From assembly GCA_016201105.1 (NCBI GenBank), contig JACQDN010000036.1:22260-86259 (forward strand): a DNA stretch of 64,000 nucleotides, read 5' to 3'. Origin of the DNA: Pseudomonadota bacterium. Its GTDB lineage: Bacteria; Pseudomonadota; Alphaproteobacteria; Micropepsales; Micropepsaceae. This document shows, one piece after another, positions 53,345 through 63,611 of this stretch (position 1 is the first letter of the stretch; every line of letters begins with the position of its first letter). The notes under the pieces are model-generated. The model had not been told where the DNA came from and did not search any database. It worked only from the letters and a program-made list of their open reading frames with translations. The position numbers and the translations under genes were made by a program.

Positions 53345-54508
53345 ATGGCCAAGGGCAAAAATCGCCTCGCATTCTCCACCCGCACGATTCACGGCGGACA
53401 AAGCCACGATCCGCTGACCGGCGCGGTGATGGTGCCGATCTACGCCACCAGCACCTACGCACAGGAAAGCCCCGGCGTTCATAAAGGCTATGAATATTCG
53501 CGATCGCAGAACCCGACGCGTCAGGCCTTCGAGCGCTGCATCGCCGATCTTGAAAGCGGCGTGGAGGGCTATGGGTTTGCTAGCGGGCTCGCGGCGGAAT
53601 CGACGATCCTGGATCTGCTTGCAAGCGGCGACCATGTCGTCGCCAGCGACGATCTCTATGGCGGCTCCTATAGATTGTTCGAACGCGTGCGCCGCAAGAG
53701 CGCCGGGCTGGATTTCACCTTTACCGATATGACCGACGTCGGCAACGTCGAAAAGGCGCTCAAGCCCAACACCAAAATGATCTGGGTCGAAACGCCGACC
53801 AACCCGCTTTTGAAACTGGCCGATCTCGCTTCCATTGCGGCGTTGGCGAAGAAGCGCGGCATCGTCACCGTATCGGACAATACCTTTGCGTCGCCTTATG
53901 TGCAGCGCCCGCTGGAGCACGGCATCGACATCGTGGTGCATTCCACGACCAAATATCTGAACGGGCATTCCGACATCGTCGGCGGCTGCGCCGTGATTGG
54001 CGACAACCCGGCTTTGGCCGAGCGGTTGCGATTCCTGCAGAACGCAGTCGGCGCGATCTCGAGCCCGTTCGATTCCTTTCTCGCGCTCCGCGGTGTGAAG
54101 ACGCTGGCGCTGCGCATGGAACGTCACTGCGGCAATGCACTCAAAATCGCGCGTTGGTTTGAAACGCGCAAGGACGTGGAGCGTGTGATCTATCCGCGAC
54201 TGGAGTCGCATCCGCAGCACGCGCTCGCTAGGCGCCAGATGCAGGCGGGCGGTGGCATTGTCACCGTGATCCTGAAACGCGATCTGGCCGGCACCAAACG
54301 CTTCCTGGAGCGCTGTCAATTGTTCACGCTCGCGGAATCTCTTGGCGGTGTCGAAAGCTTGATCGAGCATCCCGGCATCATGACGCATGCGTCCATTCCA
54401 GAAGATCAGCGCGCAATGGTCGGCATCACTGATTCGTTGGTACGCCTTTCGGTCGGTGTCGAGGACGGCGACGATCTTGTTGCCGATTTGGAGCAGGCGC
54501 TGTCCTGA
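53345..54508 (+). CDS. Cystathionine gamma-lyase / gamma-synthase (Cys/Met metabolism PLP enzyme)
   Basis: Fold-type I PLP enzyme, 387 aa. Motifs: [29 protein letters not shown] (phosphate-binding Tyr/Arg), [18 protein letters not shown], and the PLP lysine in [20 protein letters not shown]. The C-terminus has [20 protein letters not shown], with the Glu next to L-G-G-V seen in gamma-lyases. In an operon with cystathionine beta-synthase it most likely releases cysteine from cystathionine. A hairpin follows the stop. Confidence 0.9.
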   Translation: MAKGKNRLAFSTRTIHGGQSHDPLTGAVMVPIYATSTYAQESPGVHKGYEYSRSQNPTRQAFERCIADLESGVEGYGFASGLAAESTILDLLASGDHVVASDDLYGGSYRLFERVRRKSAGLDFTFTDMTDVGNVEKALKPNTKMIWVETPTNPLLKLADLASIAALAKKRGIVTVSDNTFASPYVQRPLEHGIDIVVHSTTKYLNGHSDIVGGCAVIGDNPALAERLRFLQNAVGAISSPFDSFLALRGVKTLALRMERHCGNALKIARWFETRKDVERVIYPRLESHPQHALARRQMQAGGGIVTVILKRDLAGTKRFLERCQLFTLAESLGGVESLIEHPGIMTHASIPEDQRAMVGITDSLVRLSVGVEDGDDLVADLEQALS

Positions 54509-54509
54509 A

Positions 54510-54534
54510 CCCTCTCCCCGATTGGGGGAGAGGG
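54510..54534. repeat. Hairpin CCCTCTCCCC/GGGGAGAGGG after the cystathionine lyase gene
   Basis: Ten-bp perfect stem with a five-base loop, without a T run. Part of a widespread type of intergenic repeat and possibly an RNA end-protecting stem. Confidence 0.65.
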
Positions 54535-54540
54535 CCGGAG

Positions 54541-54737
54541 CTAATCGCGGAAATAGTGATCGCGATCGATGAAAGCTCTCGCTTTCGATGCAGCATCTTT
54601 TGAATCGTTTGCCCGACCCGCAGGGGCAGGGATCGTTGCGGCCGAGCTTTTCGACCAGCTCTTTATCGCCGTGAACGGCGCGGTCGCCGCGCTTGACTTG
54701 AGTTTCGCTGTTGAAATCCCCTCCGGCGTTTGCTCAT
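54541..54737 (-). pseudogene. Frameshifted SEC-C motif protein
   Basis: From the ATG at 54737 the minus strand reads MSKRRR; after dropping one G of a GGGG run it continues [20 protein letters not shown], then [18 protein letters not shown], the zinc-binding SEC-C motif found at the end of SecA and in small proteins. A second one-base shift is needed near 54571 to reach IDRDHYFRD and a TAG at 54541. Removing exactly two bases gives 64 codons plus stop. Either two real insertions killed the gene or the sequence has two errors. Confidence 0.72.
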
Positions 54738-54870
54738 TGGTTCAAAAGCCGAAGTCCTGTTGTTTGCTGCGCATTTCCGCCTCCTGTGTAAACGGGGTGC
54801 GCTTCTACAATATATTCCGAGGCCTTTCCAGCCATTCCCTTCCGACCGCAGCCTCCGAAGTGAATGAAGA

Positions 54871-55596
54871 TCACTGTGTTTTCGTCCACACCACGTCGCG
54901 CCCTTCGCGGCGATCGACGAAGCCTGTGACTTTGCCGCTCGCGTCGCGCTGGAAAATCTTGCGGATGCGCGGTTGGCCGCTGATGAAAAAGACATCCTCG
55001 GTTTCGGCGTTTAGGATGGCGACGGGCCGGCCGCTGCGCGCGCCTGAGAGCTTGTCGCCCTCGCGGGTCACCGCATACGTCGGATCGCCGTCCTTTAAGC
55101 GATACGTCCCCACATAATCGTCCAGCTTGGCGGTGGGAAGAGAAATGGAAGGCGGCTCTTTCAACTCCGCGAGCGCCTGGATCGCAATCGCCTTCCAGCC
55201 GCCCTTCTGTTTTTGCCAGACCGTCGTTGTCAGATATTCGGCATGCAGCGTCTGGCCGAAATAGTTCTCTGTTTCGTGTTCGCGGTGCACCGTGACGGCG
55301 GTGTTGCCGTGAAACTCGGTGGTGAGCGTCTCCACCATGATCGTGCCGCTGATCCCTTTCGGCAGCGGCACGATCTGCTTGATCATCTCCGCGCGAGAGC
55401 TGAATTTGCCGGCTTCGTCGACATAGGTAGCACCGGCCGCGATATACTTGTCCCAGACTTTGGCGTCGCCGCTGGCGATGGCGTCGTACAGTTCCTGGGT
55501 TTGATGCGCGAGCGTCGCGCTTGCGTCTTGCGCCAGGGTGGGCGTGGCGACAACCAACGACAAGAAAAGAGCAGATTTGCGGATAAAGGCTGGCAT
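54871..55596 (-). CDS. Secreted protein with NTF2-like (DUF4440) domain
   Basis: 241 aa. Signal peptide MPAFIRKSALFLSLVVATPT, then an NTF2-like fold at residues 28-140 (HQTQELYDAIASGDAKVWDK; AVTVHREHETENYFGQTLHA; VWQKQKGGWKAIAIQA) and a C-terminal domain of about 90 residues, LDDYVGTYRLKDGDPTYAVT and DVFFISGQPRIRKIFQRDAS, like DUF3471 modules of beta-lactamase-related proteins. No catalytic residues stand out. It follows hutU on the same strand with 33 bases between, but its function shows no link to histidine breakdown. Confidence 0.85.
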   Translation of the reverse strand: MPAFIRKSALFLSLVVATPTLAQDASATLAHQTQELYDAIASGDAKVWDKYIAAGATYVDEAGKFSSRAEMIKQIVPLPKGISGTIMVETLTTEFHGNTAVTVHREHETENYFGQTLHAEYLTTTVWQKQKGGWKAIAIQALAELKEPPSISLPTAKLDDYVGTYRLKDGDPTYAVTREGDKLSGARSGRPVAILNAETEDVFFISGQPRIRKIFQRDASGKVTGFVDRREGRDVVWTKTQ

Positions 55597-55629
55597 GAAC
55601 GCTCCCGAAGAAAGGCGGGCGTATTGTGC

Positions 55630-57297
55630 TCAAGGTACGAGCGACGGCAGATCAAGTCCCTGTGATCGGGCGCATTCAATGGCGATGTCATAGCCGGCAT
55701 CGGCGTGGCGCATGACGCCGCTGGCCGGATCGTTCCACAGCACGCGCGCGATACGCTTGGCGGCCTCCGGCGTGCCGTCGCAGACGATCACCATGCCGGC
55801 ATGTTGCGAGAAGCCGATGCCAACACCGCCGCCGTGATGGATCGATACCCAGGTGGCGCCGCTCGCGCAATTGAGCAGCGCATTGAGAAGCGGCCAATCC
55901 GAGACGGCATCCGAGCCGTCGCGCATAGACTCGGTTTCGCGATTGGGCGAGGCGACGGAACCGGAATCCAGATGATCGCGGCCGATGACGATGGGCGCCT
56001 TCAGTTCGCCGCGAGCGACCATCTCATTGAAAGCAAGCCCAACGCGGTCGCGGTCGCCCAAGCCAATCCAGCAGATGCGCGCCGGCAAGCCCTGGAACTT
56101 GATGCGCTCACGCGCCATGTCGAGCCAGTTGTGCAGATGCGCGTCATTCGGCATCAACTCTTTCATCTTGGCGTCGGTCTTGTAGATGTCTTCGGGATCG
56201 CCCGACAGCGCGCACCAGCGAAACGGTCCGATGCCTTTGCAGAACAGCGGGCGGATATAGGCCGGCACGAAGCCCGGAAAATCGAAGGCGTGGGTCACGC
56301 CTTCCTCCAGCGCCATCTGGCGGATGTTGTTGCCGTAGTCGACCGTGGGAATGCCCATTTTGTGGAAATCGAGCATGGCGCGCACATGCAGGGCCATGGA
56401 TTGCTTGGCGGCGTGTTCGACAGCTTTGGGATCGCTGGTGCGCTTGCTTTCCCATTCCGCAAGCGTCCAGCCCTTCGGCAGGTAGCCATTGATCGGATCG
56501 TGGGCGCTGGTCTGATCGGTGACCGCGTCCGGCTTGACGCCGCGCCGGACCAGTTCGGGAAAAATATCGGCCGCGTTGCCCATGAGGCCGACCGAGACAG
56601 CCTTCTTCTCTTTGCAGGATTTCTCGACGATGGCGAGCGCCTCGTCGAGCGATTTCGCCTGCACGTCGAGATATCCGGTGCGCAGCCGCATTTCGATGCG
56701 CGAGGGTTGGCACTCCACCGCCAGCATGCTCGCACCCGCCATCACGGCCGCGAGCGGCTGCGCGCCGCCCATGCCGCCGAGGCCAGCGGTCAGGATCCAG
56801 CGGCCTTTCAGATCGCCGCCATAGTGCTTGCGCCCCAGTTCGGCGAAGGTTTCGTAGGTGCCCTGAACGATGCCCTGGCTGCCGATATAGATCCACGAGC
56901 CGGCCGTCATCTGGCCATACATCATTAGGCCTTTCTTATCGAGCTCGTGGAATTTGTCCCATGTCGCCCAATGTGGCACGAGATTGGAATTGGCGATGAG
57001 CACGCGCGGCGCGTCGCTATGCGTGCGGAATATCCCGACGGGCTTGCCCGATTGCACGAGCAGAGTCTGATCGGCTTCCAGACGGCGAAGCGCCGCCACG
57101 ATGCGGTCGAAACTCTCCCAATCGCGCGCGGCACGCCCGATGCCGCCATAGACGACCAACTCTTCCGGGCGCTCCGCCACTTCGGCATCGAGATTGTTCA
57201 TCAGCATGCGCAACGGGGCTTCCGTGAGCCAGCTCTTGGCAGAGAGTTCCTGCCCGCGCGGAGCTTTGATGTGCCGGGTGTTATCGAGGCGCTGCAT
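55630..57297 (-). CDS. hutU: Urocanate hydratase
   Basis: Second step of histidine breakdown: urocanate to imidazolonepropionate, using tightly bound NAD. The protein (about 555 aa) has normal length and the family segments [60 protein letters not shown] (NAD site) and [20 protein letters not shown]. The ATG at 57297 is preferred to a TTG at 57315. Its start overlaps the 3' end of hutG by 17 bases, so hutI, hutG and hutU are one operon. The ammonia-lyase gene hutH is not beside it. Confidence 0.97.
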   Translation of the reverse strand: MQRLDNTRHIKAPRGQELSAKSWLTEAPLRMLMNNLDAEVAERPEELVVYGGIGRAARDWESFDRIVAALRRLEADQTLLVQSGKPVGIFRTHSDAPRVLIANSNLVPHWATWDKFHELDKKGLMMYGQMTAGSWIYIGSQGIVQGTYETFAELGRKHYGGDLKGRWILTAGLGGMGGAQPLAAVMAGASMLAVECQPSRIEMRLRTGYLDVQAKSLDEALAIVEKSCKEKKAVSVGLMGNAADIFPELVRRGVKPDAVTDQTSAHDPINGYLPKGWTLAEWESKRTSDPKAVEHAAKQSMALHVRAMLDFHKMGIPTVDYGNNIRQMALEEGVTHAFDFPGFVPAYIRPLFCKGIGPFRWCALSGDPEDIYKTDAKMKELMPNDAHLHNWLDMARERIKFQGLPARICWIGLGDRDRVGLAFNEMVARGELKAPIVIGRDHLDSGSVASPNRETESMRDGSDAVSDWPLLNALLNCASGATWVSIHHGGGVGIGFSQHAGMVIVCDGTPEAAKRIARVLWNDPASGVMRHADAGYDIAIECARSQGLDLPSLVP

Positions 57298-58120
57298 GGT
57301 GGGTCTCGTTTGCAAAGGCGATGCTGGTCTTCAGCATCCGATGGAGAAGGGCGCACAAGGGGCTTGCGAATTGCGGATCGTATTCCACCGGCCAATTTGC
57401 TTCATTCACGGCGCCGGCAGGTTCGCGCAAATAGGTGCGGCACGAAAGCTCGAGTTGCATGGCATGCACACCGTGCGCCGGTAGACCGTAATGACGGGTG
57501 GTCCATCCGCCTTTGAAGCGGCCATTGAAGACATGCCGGTAAGCACGGCCGCCGTCGGCAATGTCGTGCTCGATTGCCTTCGCCAAATCGGGGCTGCAGG
57601 TCACCCCGTCATTGGTTCCAAAATTGAGATGCGGGAGTTCGCCGTCGAACAAGCGTGGGATCAGCGAACGGATGGAGTGGGCCTCCCATAAGACAATGGA
57701 ATCGTGACAGGCCTTCAGCCGCTCGATCTCCGCCTGCAGCGCCGCGTGATAGGGCGCGAAATAGCGCGCGCGCCGCTCGGCGATTTCGCTCTCGCCAGGT
57801 GTTTGACCGTCCCGGTAGAGCGCTTCGCCGTCGAAGGTGGTGGTCGGACAAAGCTCGGTCGTGTTTTGCCCCGGGTAGAGCGAAGCGCCGGAAGGATCGC
57901 GGTTCACATCGATCACGGTGCGCGAAATCGTAGTCCGCACTGTCGTGGCGCCAAGGCCGGGCGCAAAATCATAAAGCTTGTGGACCCACCAATCGGCGTC
58001 CTTGCGGCCGAGCCAGGGTGAGGCCAGGCGAGATTCGATACCGGCGGGAATCTCCGTTCCCGTATGCGGCATGGAGACAATGAGCGGCGCGTCGCCGCGA
58101 TGGATTTCGAGAAAACTCAT
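57281..58120 (-). CDS. hutG: N-formylglutamate deformylase
   Basis: Hydrolyses N-formylglutamate to glutamate and formate, the last step of the five-step histidine pathway; 279 aa. FGase family marks: [14 protein letters not shown], the [17 protein letters not shown] region, [20 protein letters not shown] with [11 protein letters not shown] (metal ligands Glu/His), and the [20 protein letters not shown] segment. The start is fixed by four-base overlap with the hutI stop; the upstream extension of the frame is not coding. Pairs functionally with HutF at 59384. Confidence 0.94.
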   Translation of the reverse strand: MSFLEIHRGDAPLIVSMPHTGTEIPAGIESRLASPWLGRKDADWWVHKLYDFAPGLGATTVRTTISRTVIDVNRDPSGASLYPGQNTTELCPTTTFDGEALYRDGQTPGESEIAERRARYFAPYHAALQAEIERLKACHDSIVLWEAHSIRSLIPRLFDGELPHLNFGTNDGVTCSPDLAKAIEHDIADGGRAYRHVFNGRFKGGWTTRHYGLPAHGVHAMQLELSCRTYLREPAGAVNEANWPVEYDPQFASPLCALLHRMLKTSIAFANETHHAAPR

Positions 58121-59316
58121 CGTCCGCCCATCACGCGGCTGTGCAGGGGATTGAAGCCGATACGATAGACGAGCTCCGCCAGACTCTCGACGTTCCAGAT
58201 CGCAAGATCGCAATGTTTGCCTGGTTCGAGCGTGCCGATGTCGCGCTCCAGTCCGAGCGCGCGCGCTGCGTTGCGGGTGACGCCGGCAAGGCATTCTTCC
58301 ACAGTCATGCGGAAACAGGTTGCGGCCAAGTTCATCGTGAGCAGCAGGGAGGAGAGCGGCGAAGTACCGGGATTGCAGTCGGTCGCTATGGCGATCGGCA
58401 CGCCATAATGGCGCAACAGTTCCAACGGCGGTTGTTTCGTCTCACGCAAAAAATAGAACGCGCCGGGCAACAACACTGCTGCGGTGCCGGCTTTCGCCAT
58501 GGCGGCGATGCCCGCTTCGTCGCTGTGTTCGAGGTGGTCGGCGGAGAGTGCGCCGAAACGCGCCGCCAGTTCAGCGCCATGCGAGTTGCTCAGCTGATCG
58601 GCGTGCAGTTTCACGCGCAAACCATTTACCGCCGCGGCCTCAAAGACGCGCGCGGTTTGTTCCGGGGAGAACCCAATCGTCTCGCAAAAAGCGTCCACCG
58701 CGTCGACGAGCGCTTCGCGCGCCACATCCGGGATCATCTCGCGACAAACGAGGCTGATATATTTTTCTTTGTCTCCGTTTGCTTCGGGCGGCAAAGCGTG
58801 CGCACCCAGCAAGGTGGTGACGACGCGAACGTCCCGCTCTTGGCCGAGTGCGCGCGCTGCGCGCAGTTGCTTGATTTCATGCTCAAACGACAGGCCATAG
58901 CCGGATTTGATTTCGATCGTCGTGACGCCTTCGCCGATCAGGGCATCGAGACGGGGCAGGGCGGCTTCCACCAACTGTTGTTCGCTGGCAGCCCGCGTCG
59001 CTTTCACGGTGGAAAGGATGCCGCCGCCGGCGCGGGCAATCTCTTCATAGCTGGCGCCGGAAAGGCGCATTTCGAATTCCCGCGCCCGATCGCTCGCGTA
59101 AACAAGATGCGTATGACAATCGATCAGTCCCGGCGTGATCCAACGGCCTTTGCAATCGACGAGTTCGGCGCCGTCCAGCTGCGGTGCGCCGGCTTCTGCG
59201 CCGGCATAGACGATGCGCCCGTCCTTGCTCGCGACGACGCCGTTTTCCACCACGCCGAGCCCCACGCCGGTGAGTGTGGCGAGGCGGGCGTTCCGCCAAA
59301 TCCGGTCACAGCGCAT
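58117..59316 (-). CDS. hutI: Imidazolonepropionase
   Basis: Opens the imidazolone ring to formiminoglutamate; 399 aa amidohydrolase-fold metalloenzyme. Metal ligands in [20 protein letters not shown], then [40 protein letters not shown] (His) and [12 protein letters not shown] (Asp). ATG at 59316 chosen; a TTG at 59340 is open too. First gene of the minus-strand hut operon, divergent from hutF with 67 bases between. Confidence 0.95.
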   Translation of the reverse strand: MRCDRIWRNARLATLTGVGLGVVENGVVASKDGRIVYAGAEAGAPQLDGAELVDCKGRWITPGLIDCHTHLVYASDRAREFEMRLSGASYEEIARAGGGILSTVKATRAASEQQLVEAALPRLDALIGEGVTTIEIKSGYGLSFEHEIKQLRAARALGQERDVRVVTTLLGAHALPPEANGDKEKYISLVCREMIPDVAREALVDAVDAFCETIGFSPEQTARVFEAAAVNGLRVKLHADQLSNSHGAELAARFGALSADHLEHSDEAGIAAMAKAGTAAVLLPGAFYFLRETKQPPLELLRHYGVPIAIATDCNPGTSPLSSLLLTMNLAATCFRMTVEECLAGVTRNAARALGLERDIGTLEPGKHCDLAIWNVESLAELVYRIGFNPLHSRVMGGR

Positions 59317-59356
59317 GGGTGTGCTTGAGGAGGTGGTCAAACATGTCTAGGCATAT

Positions 59357-59372
59357 GTCCGCTTGGTCGGAC
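59357..59372. promoter_or_regulatory. Inverted repeat in the hutI-hutF intergenic region, possible operator
   Basis: GTCCG-6 bases-CGGAC, central in the 67-base gap between the divergent hutI and hutF starts. A shared operator here would suit joint control, but no HutC-type regulator gene is in the window and the motif does not match a HutC site I know. Confidence 0.35.
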
Positions 59373-59383
59373 TTGTCCACCGC

Positions 59384-60742
59384 ATGACCACACTGTTTTT
59401 TTCCACCGCCCTTCTGCCGGATGGCTGGGCAGAGAATGTCCGCCTGACGCTGGAGGCGGGGCGAATCTTGCTGGTGGAACGCGATGTTTTGCCGGGCGCC
59501 AACGACGAGCGCCACGCCATCGCCATTCCCGGACTTTGCAATGTGCATAGCCATGCCTTCCAGCGCGGCATGGCAGGACTGGCCGAAGTGCGCGGCCCGG
59601 CCAACGACAATTTCTGGACATGGCGCGAGGTGATGTACCGCTTTCTCGATCGGTTGACGCCGGAAGAGGTCGAAGCGATTGCGGCCCAAGCCTATGTCGA
59701 AATGCTGGAGACGGGCTTTACCCGCGTCGGCGAATTCCACTACCTGCATCACGATTCAAGCGGAAGGCCGTATGGCAATCTGGGCGAGTTGGCCGAGCGC
59801 GTCGCGGCGGCCGCGCAGCAGACCGGAATTGGATTGACCCTGTTGCCGGTTTTCTACGCGCATGGAAATTTTGGGGGACGGCCGCCGGTTCGGGGTCAAC
59901 GGCGCTTCTTGAACGATGCGGATCGCTTCGCAAAGCTGATGGACGCAAGCCGTGCGGCCATCGCAGGTCTCGAGGATGCAAAGATCGGTGTGGCGCCGCA
60001 TTCGTTGCGCGCAGTGACGCCGGAAGAACTCGCCGCCGTCGTGCCGTTGGCCAAAGGCGGTCCAGTTCACATTCACGCCGCCGAACAGACCAAGGAAGTC
60101 GACGATTGCATCGCCTGGAACGGTGCACGGCCCGTGCAATGGCTGCTCGATCATGCGGCGGTGGATTCCTATTGGTGTCTGGTCCACACGACTCACATGA
60201 CAAAAGACGAAACAATGCGCCTGGCCCGCAGTGGCGCCGTCGCCGGATTGTGTCCGATTACCGAGGCCAATCTGGGCGACGGAATATTTCCGGCGGAAGA
60301 TTATCGCGAGGCGGGTGGCCATTTCGGCCTCGGCACCGATTCCAACATTCTCATCAATCCGGCCGAGGAATTGCGCATCATGGAATATGCGCAACGTCTT
60401 TCCCGCCGCGCGCGCAATGTGCTTGTCTCGGCGGAGGGTTGCTCCACCGGGCGAGAGCTTTTTGAACGAGCGCTTGTCGGCGGCGCGCAAGCGACCGCCG
60501 CGGAAGGCTCCGGACTTGCGCAAGGTGGGCCAGCAGACGTTGTCAGCCTCGACGCCGGCAATCCCGCATTCCTATCCCGGCGAGGCGACGCCGTTCTGGA
60601 CAGCTGGATTTTCGCGGCGGACAGCCGAGCCGTCGATTGCGTCTGGCGGCACGGCCGCAAGGTCGTCACGGGGGGATGTCATATTCAGCGCGAGGCGATC
60701 GCCGAGCGCTACCGCCGGGCAGTCGAGCGGGTGCTTTTCTAA
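59384..60742 (+). CDS. hutF: Formimidoylglutamate deiminase
   Basis: Converts N-formimidoylglutamate to N-formylglutamate and ammonia; 452 aa. Amidohydrolase motifs: PGLCNVHSHAFQRGMAGLAE (H-x-H), VHIHAAEQTKEVDDCIAWNG (His), VHTTHMTKDE, and FGLGTDSNILINPAEELRIM (Asp). PANDNFWTWREVMYRFLDRL is characteristic of HutF. ATG at 59384 fits family members. With HutG it completes the formate-releasing branch of the pathway. Confidence 0.95.
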   Translation: MTTLFFSTALLPDGWAENVRLTLEAGRILLVERDVLPGANDERHAIAIPGLCNVHSHAFQRGMAGLAEVRGPANDNFWTWREVMYRFLDRLTPEEVEAIAAQAYVEMLETGFTRVGEFHYLHHDSSGRPYGNLGELAERVAAAAQQTGIGLTLLPVFYAHGNFGGRPPVRGQRRFLNDADRFAKLMDASRAAIAGLEDAKIGVAPHSLRAVTPEELAAVVPLAKGGPVHIHAAEQTKEVDDCIAWNGARPVQWLLDHAAVDSYWCLVHTTHMTKDETMRLARSGAVAGLCPITEANLGDGIFPAEDYREAGGHFGLGTDSNILINPAEELRIMEYAQRLSRRARNVLVSAEGCSTGRELFERALVGGAQATAAEGSGLAQGGPADVVSLDAGNPAFLSRRGDAVLDSWIFAADSRAVDCVWRHGRKVVTGGCHIQREAIAERYRRAVERVLF

Positions 60743-60808
60743 GCCCAAAGAGCTCCTCCCAGACCCCTGTCAGGGTGAGCCTGAGCCCGTGCTAGTGTCG
60801 GCTTCGGG

Positions 60809-61969
60809 ATGAGAAATATTGCACCTACACTGAGGCTGGAAGTGCCCGCTACGCTCCAAACGGAGCATAGACGGGGCACCTTTCGGTTGATCGCTGGCGG
60901 GGACTGGCTGGTGTCCGAAGCGCCCCGGTTGGATGCCGAGTTGCAGAAGCTGGAGACAGGCGGCGGCGGCGATGCCGAGATCGACGGCTCGGGCATTCAT
61001 CTTCTGGACAGCGCGGGCGCCTGGCTGCTGCTGCGCACCAAGCGTCAGCTTGAAGCGCAGGGCAAGCGCGTTGGAACGTTCACCCTGCCGGACGTTTATC
61101 GTCCTCTGATCGACAAGATGGATCAGGCCGATATCGGCGCTCCCTGGCGCCATGCCGGTCGTCGCAACTTCCGCGACATATTGGAGCGCACCGGCAAGGC
61201 CACCATCGACGCCATCAAGCAAGGCTATGCGATGCTGAGCTTCCTGGGTTCGGTGACGATCGAAACAAGCGAAGCGGTGACCTCGCCGCGGCGCGAACTT
61301 CCCTGGCCGGCTTTTGTCCATCAGATCGAAGAGACCGGTCTCAACGCGCTTCCCATCGTGGGGCTGCTGGCGTTTCTGCTCGGGGTAACTCTTGCCTATC
61401 AGGGGGCGGACCAACTCGCCCGTTTCGGTGCGCAGATCTACACCATCGATTTTCTCGGCGTGGGCTTCCTGCGGGAATTGGGAGGCTTGGTCACTGCCAT
61501 CATCATCGCCGGCCGCTCGGGTTCGGCCTTCACTGCCTCCATTGGCAGCATGCGCGTAAACGAAGAAATCGATGCGATGCAGGCCATCGGTCTCAACATC
61601 GCCGAGACATTGGTGTTGCCGCGCGTGCTCGGTCTCGTCGTTGCGCTGCCATTGCTGACGTTGTTTGCGGACATCGTCGGAATCATCGGCGGCATGGTGA
61701 TGTGCTATTTCAACCTCGGCGTCACCATTCCAGTGTTCATGCGCGAACTCGGGGGGGCGATCACGGTCAACACGCTCATGGTGGGCCTGATCAAGGCTCC
61801 CGTCTTCGCTTTCATGATCGCGCTGGTAGGATGCTTCGAAGGCCTGCGCGTGGAACGCAATGCCGAAAGCGTCGGCAGGCTCACGACGCGTTCGGTGGTG
61901 GAATCGATTTTCCTCATCATCGCGGCCGATGCGGGGTTCTCCGTTCTCTTCTCGATCTTGGGGATCTGA
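60809..61969 (+). CDS. Mla-type ABC transporter permease (MlaE) with N-terminal STAS domain
   Basis: Inner-membrane permease for lipid transport between the membranes; 386 aa. The first 110 residues form a STAS-like domain (IDGSGIHLLDSAGAWLLLRT), followed by the MlaE core: LPIVGLLAFLLGVTLAYQGA, DFLGVGFLRELGGLVTAIII, SIGSMRVNEEIDAMQAIGLN (the E-I-D-A-M coupling helix). The fused STAS domain takes the place of a separate MlaB. It is followed by the ATPase gene after one base. Usual partners MlaF and MlaD are next to it. Confidence 0.94.
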   Translation: MRNIAPTLRLEVPATLQTEHRRGTFRLIAGGDWLVSEAPRLDAELQKLETGGGGDAEIDGSGIHLLDSAGAWLLLRTKRQLEAQGKRVGTFTLPDVYRPLIDKMDQADIGAPWRHAGRRNFRDILERTGKATIDAIKQGYAMLSFLGSVTIETSEAVTSPRRELPWPAFVHQIEETGLNALPIVGLLAFLLGVTLAYQGADQLARFGAQIYTIDFLGVGFLRELGGLVTAIIIAGRSGSAFTASIGSMRVNEEIDAMQAIGLNIAETLVLPRVLGLVVALPLLTLFADIVGIIGGMVMCYFNLGVTIPVFMRELGGAITVNTLMVGLIKAPVFAFMIALVGCFEGLRVERNAESVGRLTTRSVVESIFLIIAADAGFSVLFSILGI

Positions 61970-61970
61970 G

Positions 61971-62747
61971 ATGAGCGCAGCGGCGAAAGGCGACAACCTC
62001 GCCATCCGCATCCGCGGTCTGGTCAACGGATTTGGCGGAAAGATCATTCACGATCATCTCGATCTCGATGTGATCCGCGGCGAGGTGCTTGGCGTCGTCG
62101 GCGGATCGGGCACTGGCAAATCGGTTCTAATGCGATCGATCGTCGGTTTGATGCGGCCCATGGAAGGCGAGATAGAAGTCTTCGGCCAGAGGACCTCGGA
62201 ACTCAACGCCGAACAGCTCCGCGCGCTGCAACTTCGCTGGGGCGTGCACTTTCAGGAAGGCGCGCTTTTCAGCTCCATGACCGTGGCGCAGAACATCCAG
62301 GTGCCGCTGCGCAAATACACCAATATGTCGTCTGAACTGATGGACCAGATCGCAGCGATGAAAATCGCGCTGGTTGGCCTTCCGGAAGACGCAGGTGCGA
62401 AATATCCCTCCGAGCTTTCCGGCGGCATGAAGAAGCGAGCGGGTCTTGCGCGCGCATTGGCGCTTGACCCGGAACTTCTCTTTCTGGACGAGCCGACGGC
62501 GGGCCTCGACCCCATATCTGCGACGCACTTCGACGAATTGGTGCGCGATCTGCAGAAAAGCCTTAATCTCACGGTATTTCTTGTAACCCACGATATCGAT
62601 ACGCTGCGTGCCGTCACCGACCGCATCGCGGTCCTCGTGGGCCAGAAGATCAAAGTGGGCACCATCAAAACCCTGATCCACGATACGCACCCGTGGATTC
62701 AGGAATATTTCTCGGGCGCGCGCGGCCGCGCCGCGCTCGAATCCTGA
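61971..62747 (+). CDS. Mla-type ABC transporter ATP-binding protein (MlaF)
   Basis: 258-aa ATPase that powers the lipid transporter. Walker A GGSGTGKSVLMRSIVG, Q-loop HFQEGALFSSMTVAQNIQVP, signature YPSELSGGMKKRAGLARALA, Walker B LLFLDEPTAGLDPI, switch His in VFLVTHDIDTL. The E-G-A-L-F-x-S-M-T-V sequence after the Q is an MlaF trait. The ATG at 61971 directly follows the permease stop; the longer frame from 61860 lies within that gene. Confidence 0.95.
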   Translation: MSAAAKGDNLAIRIRGLVNGFGGKIIHDHLDLDVIRGEVLGVVGGSGTGKSVLMRSIVGLMRPMEGEIEVFGQRTSELNAEQLRALQLRWGVHFQEGALFSSMTVAQNIQVPLRKYTNMSSELMDQIAAMKIALVGLPEDAGAKYPSELSGGMKKRAGLARALALDPELLFLDEPTAGLDPISATHFDELVRDLQKSLNLTVFLVTHDIDTLRAVTDRIAVLVGQKIKVGTIKTLIHDTHPWIQEYFSGARGRAALES

Positions 62748-62762
62748 TCGGGGGAAAAAGAC

Positions 62763-63611
62763 ATGGAGACGAATGCGAACTATGCAGCGGTAGGCGCCTT
62801 TGTGTTTGCAAGCATCCTCGCACTCGTGGTCGTTTTGTTGTGGCTGACGGGCGCCCAGTACAGCGAGGAATACGCCTACTACCAAACCTATTTTTACGGT
62901 TCTGTCAGCGGGCTCGGCAAAGGCACTTCCACGCGCTTCAATGGTATCGAGGTGGGGCGCGTCACTCAGCTGAAATTCGATCCTAACAATCCCAAGCGCG
63001 TTATTGTCATCATGCAGATCGATCCGACGCTGAAAATCAAGGAAGACAGTGTTGCTTCGATCGCCAGCGAGGGCATCACCGGCGGCTCCTACGTGGAAAT
63101 CGAGGGGGGCTCCAAAAATTCTCCGGTGGTGGAGCGCCAACCCGGCGAGCGATATCCCACCATCAAGTCGGAGCAATCCACCTTGCAGCAATTGGCGCAA
63201 TCAGCACCGCAGGTGATCGCCAAGCTCAACAAGGTGGGCGATGAGCTTTCCGATCTGCTCAACGACAAAAACCGCAAGGCCGTCAGCGATACGCTCGCCA
63301 ATCTGCAAATGACGACAGGTGTCATCGCCAAGCGCTCGGGCGATCTGGATGCGGCAATCGACAATCTGTCTCGCGCCTCCGGGGAATTGAACACCGACCT
63401 GACCCAACTCAACACCGTGCTGGTGCATACCGATCAGGCGGCCGTGAATGCGAACCGGATTCTTTCTGGCGACACCATGGGACAGGTCACTCAGCTCGTC
63501 ACTGAAACACGGTCGCTGGTGAACAGTCTCAAGCGCGTTTCCAACCAATTGGACCGCGAGCCCACCAAGCTGATATTCGGCGATCGCCGTCAGGGATACC
63601 AACCCAAATGA
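62763..63611 (+). CDS. MCE/MlaD-family lipid-binding protein
   Basis: Membrane-anchored substrate-binding subunit facing the periplasm; 282 aa. N-terminal helix AAVGAFVFASILALVVVLLW, then the MCE domain at residues 40-120 (YYQTYFYGSVSGLGKGTSTR; FNGIEVGRVTQLKFDPNNPK; SIASEGITGGSYVEIEGG) and a C-terminal helical region (LAQSAPQVIAKLNKVGDELS) that forms the hexamer's barrel in relatives. GGGGGAAAA precedes the ATG. The stop overlaps the next ATG by four bases. Confidence 0.93.
   Translation: METNANYAAVGAFVFASILALVVVLLWLTGAQYSEEYAYYQTYFYGSVSGLGKGTSTRFNGIEVGRVTQLKFDPNNPKRVIVIMQIDPTLKIKEDSVASIASEGITGGSYVEIEGGSKNSPVVERQPGERYPTIKSEQSTLQQLAQSAPQVIAKLNKVGDELSDLLNDKNRKAVSDTLANLQMTTGVIAKRSGDLDAAIDNLSRASGELNTDLTQLNTVLVHTDQAAVNANRILSGDTMGQVTQLVTETRSLVNSLKRVSNQLDREPTKLIFGDRRQGYQPK

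Noticed and set aside
54569..55117. 182-codon plus-strand frame
   Set aside because: Covers the frameshifted SEC-C gene and the NTF2-like gene in antisense; no independent support.
55705..56928. 407-codon open frame opposite hutU
   Set aside because: Antisense shadow of hutU.
58141..59328. 395-codon open frame opposite hutI
   Set aside because: Antisense shadow of hutI.
60770..62047. 425-codon open frame opposite the MlaE gene
   Set aside because: Antisense shadow of the permease; His/Asp/Gln-rich composition with no domain pattern.
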